A model generated the notes under the pieces. The model was not told the origin of the DNA, did not search any database, and saw nothing but the letters and a program-made list of their open reading frames with translations. Of a stretch of 64,000 nt of DNA, positions 44,886 through 56,374 are shown piece after piece. This DNA comes from Pegoplata infirma (taxonomy: Eukaryota > Arthropoda > Insecta > Diptera > Anthomyiidae), in NCBI GenBank assembly GCA_963921195.1, contig OY992538.1, positions 7,960,330 through 8,024,329 of the forward strand, read 5' to 3'. Position numbers and translations under genes: made by a program. Each line of letters opens with the position of its first letter. Positions within the stretch are counted from its first letter, which is position 1.

Positions 44886-45280
44886 CACTAAGAAAATTAT
44901 GTCATTAACTGTTTGTAGGTTATTTTAAAAAGTAATCAGTAAAGTCATTTTAAAAGAAAAATCACTTATTTTGTAAAGGATTTAATTTTTTTACTGTTTC
45001 TGTAGTTTAAAAAAATAATTTACTGTATTAAAAACGAATTTTCTGTTACATTTAATTTCGGCAGTAAAATATTTCTTCTATAGTTTTACTGTTTTTCAAT
45101 ACAAAATAACTAAATATTCACTAGTTTTTTAATGTTTTGGTTAGTCATTAAATTAACATTTAAAATTGACTGTAATGTGTTTTTATTTTAAATGAAAAAA
45201 CAGTGGAATGGTTTTTAAATAAAATTTCATTTGTTTTAAGTGAATACTCACTGGAATTTACCTACACAATTCTTTGAGTG
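44886..45280. mobile_element. MITE with CACTAAGAAAATT / ATTCTTTGAGTG ends
   Basis: Imperfect inverted ends flanked by CA on both sides (44,884-44,885 and 45,281-45,282). Interior is AT-rich with TTACTG/CAGTAA motifs. It fits the group of CACTNAAAA elements with dinucleotide flanks in this window. Confidence 0.5.
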
Positions 45281-45307
45281 CAGCCTAAAAACATTATCAT
45301 GTTAAAA

Positions 45308-45780
45308 CAAATAAAAAAGTTAAATTCGGCCTCGCCGAATGTATTAATACCCTCCCCAATTTCAAAAATATTATTGGAAAAAACATTATTTAAAAGAAAA
45401 AAAAAAATTCCGCAAAAATAAATTTCCGCGAAAAAAAAATCCGCGATTTTTTCTTTTTGTTCAAGAAATATGTTCGTATTTGTTTAAATACCATTCAGTG
45501 TTCAATTATGTTCACATATGTCAATCAGCAGCCGAATTAAAGCATTTTGTATTTTTAGGTTATGTTGAATGTACCAAAATTGTTGAGGTTCCCTTACATT
45601 ACGATATCGCTAAAATGCAATACCAAACTGCTCCGAAGAACTTATGTTAAGTTTCAGTCGTCTCCTTGTAATATTTTGGCCGTGATCACCATTTCCACAG
45701 ACACACAGACGTCCAAATGGACATCGCTAAAATGTCTTAAAATCGATCACTGATCAATTATATATATCATGAAATCTTTT
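45308..45780 (-). mobile_element. mini-me-like family A copy, minus strand
   Basis: 3' hairpin ATTCGGCCTCGCCGAAT near 45,325 and ACCCTCCCCAATT read on the minus strand. The body matches 46,974-47,562 inverted (CCGCGAAAAA; GCAGCCGAATTAAAGCATTT; GGCCGTGATCACCATTTCCA). Head missing. Confidence 0.75.
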
Positions 45781-46973
45781 TAAATTTCAACTCAGTGAAA
45801 CTGAAATAAATGTTTAAAAAAAACCGGCAGTTTTTGGAATTTAGAAAAACTGTAAATGCAGTTGTGTAAACAAGACCTTGAACCATCACTGAGCAATGTT
45901 TAAGGATTACCCCACTTTATCCGTAAAAGTTACAGAGGGTTAAAGTTGAAAAATCGATAAAAATGGCTTGAAATAATCCATAGTTTTTACCTTCTTTCGC
46001 ATTTTTTTTAAGTTCTCCTTATATTTCAATCTTTTCCGGTATAACACAAAGTCAGTACATATAAAAGATTATTTTAATGTTGGCTTGATAGATGCTTCAT
46101 CGCTTGGTAAGAAGTTATAAGACGGTTAAGTTTTGAAACCAAAAATTAAGAGTTTTAAAATTTTCGAGGTTTTTTGATCAGGGATTTCGGTCCCGTCTAT
46201 AAAATGAAAAAAGTTGAACTAGAGTTGGTAGCTGTTGTAATTCTTAACATTTTGGAATTAATCCCGTTAATGTGCCACGAATAGTTAAGGAGTTTCAGCG
46301 GATCAAAGTTCGAAAGAAAAAACGTAATTTTTTTAAAATACCAGTTTTTCGCGAGGCACATTCGCGGTTTCATTCGAAATTTGGTGGACTCTTGCGTAAA
46401 CCGAGTTTTTTAGGAGTTTACATAAAAAAATCTCTGGCGGGTTTATAAAAAATAAATTGCAAAAATTTTATGGCATTTTTGAAAATTGAGCGAAATTTGC
46501 AAATCTGTTTCCAATTTTTTTTAGTAGCAATTAATGCATCATGTTTATTTTAATACACCAAAAGACCTGCCTTAACGAGTAGAACTGATTTGCTTTTTGA
46601 CTTTTTACTTTAAGCCATTCTGAGCGGAAAGCGCGATGATTTTATCTAAACCTGTTTTGATCTAGCACATCCAAGGCTTTACACGAAATCGGATGAAATT
46701 TTTTTTAAATGAAAGCCCACTTGATGTGTCATCATAAAATCAGAGGCGGGTTAAAAAATTTTGATGATTATAGATTTTTTGGACCATATTAAATTTTCTT
46801 GTTATAAAAAAGCATCACCGATTTTTTTAAACACTGGTATGTACAATGATACGATATTCCGTGATTTTTTTTTTCAGTAAAACCAACGCGCATTGCCTAA
46901 ATATGTTATAAAAAATTGTGAAACTTTTCTTTTACCGCGAATTAATCGCGATTTTAGGTACTTAGATATATTT
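45781..46973. other. AT-rich DNA; no gene recognised
   Basis: No coding motif or shared repeat could be established. It is flanked by two inverted mini-me-like copies. Confidence 0.35.
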
Positions 46974-47562
46974 TTATACCCTCCACTTAGTGATAGAGGG
47001 TATATATAAGTTTGTCATTCCGTTTGTAACGAATCGAAATATCGGTCTGGGACCCCATAAAGTGTATATATTCATGATCCCCGATCGATTTTAAGACATT
47101 CTAGCGATGTCCGTCTGTCCGTCTGTCCGTCTGTCTGTGGAAATGGTGATCACGGCCAAAATATTACACGGAGATTACTGAAACTTAACATATATATTGG
47201 AAGTTTTCCTGAGAAGTTTGGTATTGCATTTGAGCGATATCGGTACAGCGGTTCAAAAGTTATGAACGAAAATGTAAGGACACCTCAAAAATTTTAGTAC
47301 ATTCAACATAACCTAAAAATACAAAATGCTTTAATTCGACTGCTGGTTGACATAATTGAACATTAAATGGTATTTAAACAAGTACGAACATATTTTTGGA
47401 CAAAAAAAGAAAAAAATCGCGGATTTTTTTTCGCGGAATTTTTTTTTTTTTAATTTTTTTTTTTTTTTTAAAGAATTTACTTTTAAAAAAGTTTTTTGCA
47501 ATAATCTTTTGAAACTGTCATTACATTCGGCAAGGCCGAATTTAACTTTTTTACTTGTTTTT
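46974..47562 (+). mobile_element. mini-me-like family A copy, complete
   Basis: Head TATACCCTCCACTTAGTGAT, ATCGAAATATCGGTCTGGGA, (GTCTGTCC)n at 47,110-47,138, body, then hairpin ATTCGGCAAGGCCGAAT and TTTTTTACTTG. Intact at both ends. Confidence 0.8.
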
Positions 47563-48965
47563 AAATCGTTTGGTCATTAAAGTGTTAAATTTATATCATA
47601 TATTTTAGAAGAAATGATATATCCTGGCATGTTTTAATAACGCATGCAACAAATGTGTAGAAAAAAAATATTTAAAATATTTTAAAGATTTTTTAAAACC
47701 GCTAAATCTTAAAACCGACATAACTTTTGACCCCCTTGCGCGATTTAAATAGCTTCTAATATTTATACCAACTTTCATCGATGTGCCATCATAACAAAAA
47801 CCACATCTTTTTTACCTCAAAATTTAAGTCTTAGCCGGAACTCCTCATATACTTTTTGGGGTCCTAGACCGATATTTCGATAAGTTACAAACGGAGTGAC
47901 AAACTTAAATATACCCTCTATCACTAATTGTAAGTGGAGGGTATAAAAAAATAAAAAGTTTTTAAAAATACGGGAAAAATACGAAGCTTTGCCAAATATT
48001 TTGTTCGTACATGCTTTTAATTGATATGAAGCCAATAATCGAATACATTTTTAATTCATTCAATTAATTACTTAATTAAAATCCATTTTCTTTCGTTTTA
48101 GTTGCAAATGCATTACATTAACAAATTTTCTGAGAAAAGTAGACTTGTTTGAGAAAATTTATAAAAGTTTTCTTTTTATCCATTTCGAATTAACTTTTTT
48201 TAAATTTATTCAACATTTCAAGTTAAGCCAAGTTAAAATTGAAAAAAATAATCTTAAAAAAAAGTATGTTAAATACAAGATCCATTAAAAAGTCATAGTC
48301 AGCATAAAATAAAATTGTATAGCAGCCAGTAAGTAAAATGCTCGTAGCTCATAGTGGCAGACAAAAGAAAAGAAACCAGCAACATAACTTTGCTTTTTTA
48401 CTTTTTTTTTTTTTGTTGAAATCCATGTTCAACTCCATCCATCAGCAAAAAAAAAAACAATGTAAAAACATCAAACACACTCGTACACCACACATACTCC
48501 CCAAAAAAACAAAAAAAAAACATACTGACTGGGAAATATACAAACTGACATACACGTACTAGAAAAAACAGGCAAAATTAAGACACATGTTTGGCTCCAA
48601 AGAACTTAAACCATTTTTTTTGTGTATTGCATATTCATATGTATAGGTGAACATAAGAATGTATGTGTGTGTGTGTGAGTTTATTATGAAAATATGAAAT
48701 TCAACCACTGGCAAAACAACTAGATAAAATAAAAACTGTATAGAATGGAATGAAAAAAAAAAACTTAAAAGCGCCAAGAGAAATAATTGAGATTGAAGCC
48801 ACAAAACAAAAAAACACACCAGACAACAAATGATATGAAAAAACACTCCTGTAGGAAAAAATCTGAAAATATTTTTAAGATTTTACTATTGTAAGTTATA
48901 TTAATCTCAAAATTTCCAATTGGGCATTTTCGCCATACTATTTATGAGTTCAATGTTTAAATACA
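47563..48965. other. AT-rich DNA with a short mini-me head; no gene
   Basis: About 47,855-47,948 is the head of a family A copy on the minus strand (CCTAGACCGATATTTCGAT; GGAGGGTATAAAA). The rest, including a GT run near 48,664, shows no recognisable gene. Confidence 0.5.
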
Positions 48966-51676
48966 ACAAAAACAAGTAAGAGTATTAAATTCGGCTGTGC
49001 CGAATCTTTTATACCCTCCAACATGTAAAAAAAAAATCAGGGGTGTATTTTTTTGGGAGGGGCTTCGCCGGGGGTAGTGGGGAAACCTCCTCCTCTCGAA
49101 AAATGTTAACTAATTTATTTGTAATGCTTTTTGAACTAAAGTAATACAATTTTATCATTATTTAAACTATTTTTTATATCCACACTAGACCGACTCACCT
49201 TATATGGGCAAAAAAAAAGTTAAAGTTGTACCCCCCTCAAAATTAACTTTGACATGTTTTATGAAGATTCCCAAAATATTTGGGCTCTAGCGATAATCTC
49301 CCGTGAGCTAAACCGCGGCAAAAAAGGGTCCAAAAATGGTATTTTTCATGAATAAAAAAATCAGTAAATTTTTTTTTGTCCAATGAATGACCAAATATGA
49401 TAGATATTTAGGAATTCTTTGATTCTGCATTAAAACATTTTAAAAATCTAACCACAGACTCGAGATAACGAGATGTTTATGTCAGTTTTTTGATGCTTTT
49501 CAATTCGAAATTACTGAAAACTTAAATAACTTTGGTATTTTTTGTCCGATTTTCACTTATAATACATCGTTAGAAAGGTGTTGACCACCGCTTGGGATTT
49601 TAGTCAAAAATTAACCCTTAACTGCACTGTCTTACTTTTTTATAACAATTACTTCGACATCGTTAAAAACTCATTTTATAACCACAAAAAGCGTATCTTT
49701 GTGCAGGAAACACGTTTAATTAATATATTTGGCCACAAATAATTTAACCCATGCATGATCAAAATATTTTGGCAAACATTTTTCAAAAAGTTTTTGCGGA
49801 AATTATTGAAAGCTAGTTAAAATACTTAAAAAAATAAAATTAAATAAGGTTTTGTTTATTTTAGTCAAAAATTAACCCTTAACTGCACTGTCTTACTTTT
49901 TTATAACATTTACTTCGACATCATTAAAAAACCATTTTATAACCACAAAAAGCATATCTTTGTGCAGAAAACACGTTTAATTAATATATTTGGCCACAAA
50001 TAATTTAACCCATGCATGATCAAAATATTTTGGCAAACATTTTTCAAAAAGTTTTTGCGGATATTATTGAAAGCTAGTTGTAATACTTTAAAAAAATATA
50101 ATTAAATATGGTTTTTGTTTATCTAGACGAGTTATTAATATCAAATAATTATTACGTGTAACACTTTCCCGGTCAAAATTTTTTTCGAAATTAATTTTAA
50201 AAATAAAATTAATTTTAAAAATAAAATATAAACAAATTTTGTCCTAATCGCATATATTCGTGCAAAAAACGCATTTAATAAATTGAAATATCAATTATAT
50301 TATTTTTTTTAAGTATTACAACTGGACTTAAATTTTTTCCACATTTTTTTTTAATTGGTCATGAATGGGTGTAAATAAAAAATATTAAGATCTATTTATT
50401 AGATGCGTATTTTGCAAGAATATATGCGATTAAGAGAAAATTGGTTTATATTTAATTTCTAAAATTTATTTGCACATACAAATTTCGAAAAAAAAAAATT
50501 ACCGGGAAAGTGTTACACGTTAAAATTATTTGATATTAAAAAACAAGTCTATTTAAACAAAAACCTTTTTTATTTTATTTTTTTAAAGTATTTCAACTAG
50601 CTTTCAATAATTTCCGCAAAAACTTTTTTAAAAATGTTTGCCAAAATATTTTGATCATGCATGGGTTAAATTAATTGTGGCCAAATATATTAATTAAACG
50701 TGTTTCCTGCACAAAAATACGCTTTTTGTGGTTATAAAATGGGGTTTTAATGATGTCAAAGTAAATGTTATAAAAAAGTAAGACAGTGCAGTTAAGGGTT
50801 AATTTTTGACTAAAATCCCAAGCGGTGGTCAACACCTTTCTAACGATGTATTATAAATGAAAATCGGACAAAAAATACTAAAGTTATTTAAGTTTTCAGT
50901 AATTTCGAATTGAAAAGCATCAAAAAACTGACATAAACATCTCGTTATCTCGAGTCTGTGGTTAGATTTTTAAAATGTTTTAATGCAGAATCAAAGAATT
51001 CCTAAATATCTATCATATTTGGTCATTCATTGGACAAAAAAAAATTTACTGATTTTTTTATTCATGAAAAATACCATTTTTGGACCCTTTTTTGCCGCGG
51101 TTTAGCTCACGGGAGATTATCGCTAGAGCCCAAATATTTTGGGAATCTTCATAAAACATGTCAAAGTTAATTTTGAGGGGGGTACATCATCAACTTTTTT
51201 TTTTGAGTCACTCTAATCCACACCCTAAAAAAGGGGGCGGGCAAAAAATAAACTAAATTTTTTAGTTTCCCCGGTCCTAGTGCAGTACTCTAAACGTTTT
51301 CTTGCATAAATTTGATTTATTTGTTTAACAAAAATATAAAAAAAACACGTAAAAAAAATCTTGTTTTTCAGAGGTTGGGTTAGTTCCTCAAGGGGGAATT
51401 TTTTTCACCCTGGTCCGATTTTGCCCATTTATGAACTTAACCTGCCTAGGACCATAAGACATATCCGTGCCAAATTTCAGGGGGCTAGCTGTTTTATTTT
51501 GGACTGCATCGTGCCATCCACAAACAGACGGACGGACGGACATTCACAGAATGTCTTAGAATCGATCATGGATCACTAATATATATACTTTATGGGGTCC
51601 CCGACCGATATTTCGATGCGTTACAAACGGAATGACAAAGTGATTATACCCCAATACTGTGGTTGGAGGGTATAAA
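48966..51676 (-). mobile_element. mini-me-like family A copy split by a 2-kb palindromic transposon
   Basis: The 3' part (48,966-49,185: AACAAGTAAGAG, hairpin ATTCGGCTGTGCCGAAT) and the rest (51,216-51,676: G/C patch, GACGGACGGACGGA, CCCCGACCGATATTTCGATG, head GGTTGGAGGGTATA) are one minus-strand copy interrupted exactly at ATCCACAC. Confidence 0.85.
49186..51215. mobile_element. 2,030-bp palindromic transposon with 8-bp TSD
   Basis: Ends TAGACCGACTCA and TGAGTCACTCTA are flanked by ATCCACAC at 49,178-49,185 and 51,216-51,223. Virtually the whole element is an inverted repeat centred near 50,310-50,340 (outer arms 49,186-49,600 with 50,812-51,215 closely similar). A 261-bp unit is tandemly doubled in the left arm (49,601-49,861 and 49,862-about 50,110) and single in the right. 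No transposase. TAGA ends and 8-bp duplication suggest a hAT-like non-autonomous foldback. Confidence 0.9.
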
Positions 51677-51724
51677 AATATATATACAAACGTTAAAGTT
51701 CAGGGATTCTCAACTGGTGTTGTT

Positions 51725-51930
51725 TGTAAAACGTTGAATTTTTTAAAAATTACTAGAAAAAGTCTCGTAATCCCATTTTACCAGTATTTTACACTTGTCC
51801 TTGTTTTTAAACAACAAATTTTGTGTTTTAGTTGATCGAAATTTACAATTTTTTTTTTGTAATTTTACAATTTTTTTCGTAAATGTTTTTTTCAACCTTT
51901 TTTTCGTTAGAATTTTTAAGATTTTTTGTT
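51725..51930. mobile_element. Degenerate GTAATTTTAC-family MITE, inverted
   Basis: AAAATTACTAGAAAAAGTCT, CCAGTATTTTAC and TCCTTGTTTTTAAACAA correspond, inverted, to the right part of 26,190-26,510 and of 61,900-62,637. Confidence 0.5.
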
Positions 51931-52480
51931 AAAATTAAAAAAACACATGTCGTAAAGTATTTTTGCCTCCTCAACACGAATCAGCGATCAGAAAAATTTT
52001 ATTAAATCGCCTTCTTGAGATATAGGCATTTTTAATTTTTGTGGAAGCCCTCAAAACTGACAATTTTTTTAATATTGGAAAAGTGTAAGTTAAAGTTATT
52101 CATATAATTAAAATAACCTAACTTTTGCAAGAAATTCAGACCCGATAGGATCAGGTATACCATCAGGACATTAAAAGGAATTTCAAAATGTCCTTTATTC
52201 GGTTTTCTACATAGGTATGCAAATTGAGCAAGAAATTTCCTGTTCGAAGCAGAGATGTAAAAAGACTATCCAATACAGAGAACCTGGGGCTAAAATCCAA
52301 AACCCAATGAGAATTTCCAGAAATATTTGCAAAAGAAAAATAAACGGTGTTTAGGACTTGGTCCATTACAAATGAAAATGCCTATATCTCAAGAAGGCGA
52401 TTTCGTAAAAATACCTTAGGAAATTTTTTTAATTTTAACAAAAAAATCATAAAAATTGGTGCGAAAAAATTTATGAAAAA
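51900..52480. repeat. Inverted repeat, ~110-130-bp arms
   Basis: ATCGCCTTCTTGAGATATAG near 52,005 pairs with CTATATCTCAAGAAGGCGAT near 52,383. TTTTGTTAAAATTAAAAAAA and its complement lie outside them. The ORF 52,163-52,366 lies in the loop and has no recognised match. Confidence 0.6.
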
Positions 52481-52597
52481 AATATGCAAATTTGGACGGT
52501 CGGATCTAATCTGAAACTTTTTCTATAGGAAAAAGGTCTTAGAATCTGAAAGTTATTCTTTAGAAAAAGGTCTAAAATCTGAAACTTTTTCTACAAA

Positions 52598-52790
52598 AAA
52601 ATGTCTCAGAATCTGAGACTCTTCTGTATGAAAAACATCTTAGAAGCTGGCAAGGGAAGTCTCCCTGGTGTCACCCTCCGATCTTCATGAAAAAAAAAAA
52701 ATGTCTCAGAATCTGAGACTCTTCTGTATGAAAAACGTCTTAGAAGCTGACAAGGAAGTCTCCCTGGTGTCACCCTCCGATCTTCATGAA
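52598..52790 (+). repeat. ~100-bp tandem duplication at satellite/transposon junction
   Basis: AAATGTCTCAGAATCTGAGA through CACCCTCCGATCTTCATGA occurs at 52,598-52,691 and again at about 52,697-52,790. The duplicated unit joins satellite to the first ~40 bp of the following transposon, so it arose after that insertion. Confidence 0.8.
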
Positions 52791-53054
52791 ATTTGGATAT
52801 GTTGTTAAGAACGAAAATTAATTCGACACGTATTTTTTTTAGCGGCCCAAACTCATTTTTGGGGGGTCGATTTGTACGGGGGGAAATTGACCTTTTTCAG
52901 TTTTTTACGATTTACGCCTATTTTAACAAAATTAATATAAGCATGTGTGGTATCAGAATAAAGGTATTAAAAATTCCTATCTCGTGGTGCTAACAACGGG
53001 CCAAAGAAGTTAATATTTTTCGACTTATTAACAAAAATGACCTAACATTTTGGT

Positions 53055-54823
53055 AGAGTTGTCAAAACCGATTTCCGAAGTATTCGAAAAATCGATTTTT
53101 TTAAATTTTTCCGGTTTTTTAAAACCGGTTTTTTTTTTGGTCTCGAATAATCGACTTTTTCATATATTTATTTTTTTTCGTTATTTTGCATTCAATGAAA
53201 CTTTTTAGTAAACATCTATAAGTTGAGAAATCGGATGTCACCAAATCATTTGAAATGTATCATTTTTTTGAAATAATTCAATCACGTGAGTAAATTTATG
53301 ACAACTCACACTCACGTTCACTCACGTTCACTCACAATCACGAAACTTTTAATACAAAAAAACTTTTAAAATTTAAGATTTCAAAAATGCACTGAAAAAA
53401 AAACACATAACTAAAATTAAGGAAAAAATGTCTTTGAAAATTTATCATGAATTTTCCTAAAATTTAGTTAAATTTAACTTAAAAATGAGAAATTTTCTTT
53501 GCTATGAGGAAAAAATTTTAGTTCATTTACTTATAATTAGTTCATAGTTTTCTTTAAATGGATTTTTTTAATATTAGGAAAAAAATTCTTACTGCCAAAG
53601 AAATTTTACACAAATCTAAAATCGTATTTTTATTTTTAAGACATATTTCTTAAAACACAATTTAGTTCAAGTTTAGTTAAAATTTACTAAAAAAAACATC
53701 ATCGTATTTCTCTTCTTTGAATTGAGGAAGTGAACTTCTTAGAATTTAGTTAATGACTTCTGAGAATTTAGTAAATAACTTCTTAGAATTTAGTTAAAAA
53801 TTCAAAATGGCGATATCTCGAAAACTAAGCGAGATAGAGCGAAAAGGATGAAATTTTCAAAAGAAAGACTACGAAGAAAAATATGGAATAGCCTAGCTCT
53901 GCATATCTGTCGGGGTCTCAAGACCCTAATTTTAGATCTAAAATTTGAAATTCCCGAGATTTTACATATGCACATATCTCGGTAAATACTATCAACACGA
54001 GGAAAGGTCCAACGGCATTTTTGTAGCTCTTGATTCGTAGAACACTTCCGCAAAATACCCGAAAGCCCTCCGAGTAATAGTTTTTGAGTTATCCGGTTTT
54101 TAAGATTCTCAAGACCCTATCAGGCCCCTTTTTACCGTATCTCAAAAACTAAGCAAGTTAGAGCGAAACGGACACAAGTTTTGGTTCAAAAACTAGGGGG
54201 ACCCTTAAAGGACCCAACGGGATCTCGAGTTAAAGGAGGTCCGAACCCATGGGTCCAGGGTCTAGACCCAATTTATTTCTAAAATGTGAAGTATAATTTT
54301 TCCCATTTTCTAGTTAAAATTGGCTTAAAATTAGATAACTTTGTTTTCCTTATTTTTGGGAAAATTATGAACTAAAACCAAGAAAAAAAATCTTTGGAGC
54401 CAAATCATTCCCTCTTTTTCTCAAAATTGAGTTAATTTTCCCAGATTTTAGTTCACTTTTTTTTTGAGTGTGTAAGAAAATTTTTAGCAAAATTTAAAAT
54501 TTAGCCAATTCTACATTTTTTTTGTCTTTTTCGGGATTTTTAAATTTGTTTGCTTTTTTTTTGTGGAATTTCAGTCACGCTCACTAAACTGCTCATGTGC
54601 CAATCTCTATTCTGAAGTATGTACAAATAGCTTGTTTGGCTTTCCTTTTTTATTGTTTTGTTTTAATTTTTTATCAAATAAATAATTAAAAAACAAAAAC
54701 CGAAAAACCGATTATTCAAAACCGGTTTTTAGTTACAAAACCGAAAAACCGGTTTTTTTAAAAGGCGGTTTTTCGAAGTATTCGAAAATCGGTTTTTGAA
54801 ATTGACGAATATTTGACAACTCT
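53055..54823. mobile_element. TIR element AGAGTTGTC..., 9-11-bp flanking duplication
   Basis: Left AGAGTTGTCAAAACCGATTT, CGAAGTATTCGAAAAATCG. Right CGAAGTATTCGAAAATCGG, TTTGACAACTCT. Flanked by AACATTTTGGT at 53,044-53,054 and 54,824-54,834. If the ends are TAGAG/CTCTA the duplication is 9 bp; if AGAG/CTCT, 11 bp. Contains a 1.08-kb MITE. No transposase frame recognised. Confidence 0.8.
53390..54470. mobile_element. 1.08-kb CACTNAAAAAA MITE
   Basis: Starts CACTGAAAAAAAAAC and ends GTTCACTTTTTTTTTGAGTG, flanked by TG on both sides. The core 53,803-54,260 is shared with 30,811-31,260. The right end is shared with 27,111-27,190. Confidence 0.7.
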
Positions 54824-55299
54824 AACATTTTGGTATTTAACTCAATATGAGTTAAACACGTAGATAGGTTTTCCAAAGACCTTTCATTTGGTTTGTAACG
54901 TGACTAGGTTTCTTTGCATAATATAGGAGATAAACGAAAAAAAATGAAAAATGGCATTGTCTTCCCCCCTCCTTTTTACCCCTTAAATATGAATTTGGGC
55001 CGCTAAAAAAAATATGTGTCCTTTTATTTTTTCTGCTCTACAAAATAAAACCAATTCCATAAAGATCCGCGGGTGACACTTCCCTTGTGAGTCTTTTTCT
55101 ACAGGCAAAATGTCTCAAAATCTAAGACTTTTTCTTTAGGAAAAAGTTTCAGAATATGAAAATTCTTTTATTGATAAAAAGTCTTAGAGTCTAACAATTT
55201 TTCTAGACTTTTTATGAAGAAACTTCTGCTATAGAAAAAATGTCTCAAAATAGGAATCATTTTCTTTAGAGAAAATGTCTCAGATTCTGCAAAAAGGTC

Positions 55300-55691
55300 A
55301 ATGGGCTCGTTCTGCAGAGAAACCTGCTACTCAACAGTTGAGATGTAGCATGTTTTGATTAGTTGACTCTGCTGAACGCAATTTTTTATAAATGTTTTAA
55401 AATATTGGAAAAAAAAAATAATTTTTTTAAGGTTTTCATTTACTTTTTTTGTTTAAACTTCTTTGTTATGTTTTTTGTTGTTTATTTCCTTGAATATCAT
55501 CAAAAAAAAAAATAATTTCAATAAAACAGCTTATTTATCAGTTTGTGATCAAATGTAGCATAATTTTTTAACGCTACCAGTGATGAGAAGCGCTCACTCA
55601 ACATGTTGGCTGAAACGTCAAAAATCAAACCGTTCAGCAGAATGTTGAGGAACAGTTGAGTAGCAGCTTTCTCTGCTGAACGTACCCAATG
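55300..55691. mobile_element. ~390-bp MITE with GTTCWGCAGAGAAA ends
   Basis: Left CAATGGGCTCGTTCTGCAGA, CTGCTACTCAACAGTTGAG. Right CAGTTGAGTAGCAGC, TCTGCTGAACGTACCCAATG. Lies within the satellite. No clear duplication. Confidence 0.7.
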
Positions 55692-55954
55692 AATTTAAGA
55701 CTTTTTCTGAAGGAAACGTTTTCAAATTCGGAAATTTTCTTTATTGAAAAAATTTCTTAAGATCGAAAACTTTTTCTTTAGAAAAAAATCTCAGATTCTG
55801 AGATGTTTCCTGTTGCAAATTGCTCAGAATCTGAGACTTTTTTATACGAAAAATATCTCAGATACTGAGACTTTTTCCATACCCGAGTAAAAAAAAAATT
55901 GTATGGTAAAACATGTTATCTTATAAAATTATATATAATTTATTGGATCTGATT

Positions 55955-56260
55955 TTGCTAAATTTCATCCGAAAATTGGCCGCGCCAAAGTTATCTCATA
56001 ACATCATATAATATATGTAGTTACTTGATTGTATGTGATTTCATCCGGAAATTGGCCGCGCCAAAGTTATCCCAAATTATCTATTATCATGATTTTGTAT
56101 TAAATATGATATAATATGATGTAATTTCATCCGGAAATTGGCCGCGCCAAAGTTATCTTAAAATATCCAATATCATGATTTTATATTAAATTGGATATTA
56201 TATAATGTAATTTCATCCGAAATTTGGCCGCGCCAAAGTTATCTTATAATATCTGATATC
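55955..56260 (+). repeat. Four ~80-bp tandem units with CCGGAAATTGGCCGCGCC core
   Basis: TTTCATCCGNAAATTGGCC then GCGCCAAAGTTATC recurs near 55,962, 56,040, 56,126 and 56,209. The core is strongly conserved and GC-rich while the spacers are AT-rich and variable. Confidence 0.88.
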
Positions 56261-56374
56261 TTGATTTTATGAAAAAATTATTGGATACATTTTTATCCAA
56301 AAAATGTTTCTGTTTTTAGATTTATTTTTAGATATAATAATGTCAAACTGAAAATAAATAAAAAAAAAAAAAAA

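Larger units (their letters stand above)
52751..55087. mobile_element. TIR element (CAAGGNAAGT ends) containing nested insertions
   Basis: Left end CAAGGAAGTC, GTGTCACCCTCCGATCTTC, AGCGGCCCAAACTC. Right end GGCCGCTAAAAAAAATATG, GGGTGACACTTCCCTTG. Flanked by TGA on both sides (weak evidence of a 3-bp duplication). An ~1.8-kb element sits inside it (53,055-54,823). Similar ends at 5,892-6,450. Confidence 0.7.

Noticed and set aside
55955..56260. Regular repeats resembling a CRISPR array
   Set aside because: Only four units, variable AT-rich spacers that are related to each other, eukaryotic context and no cas genes.
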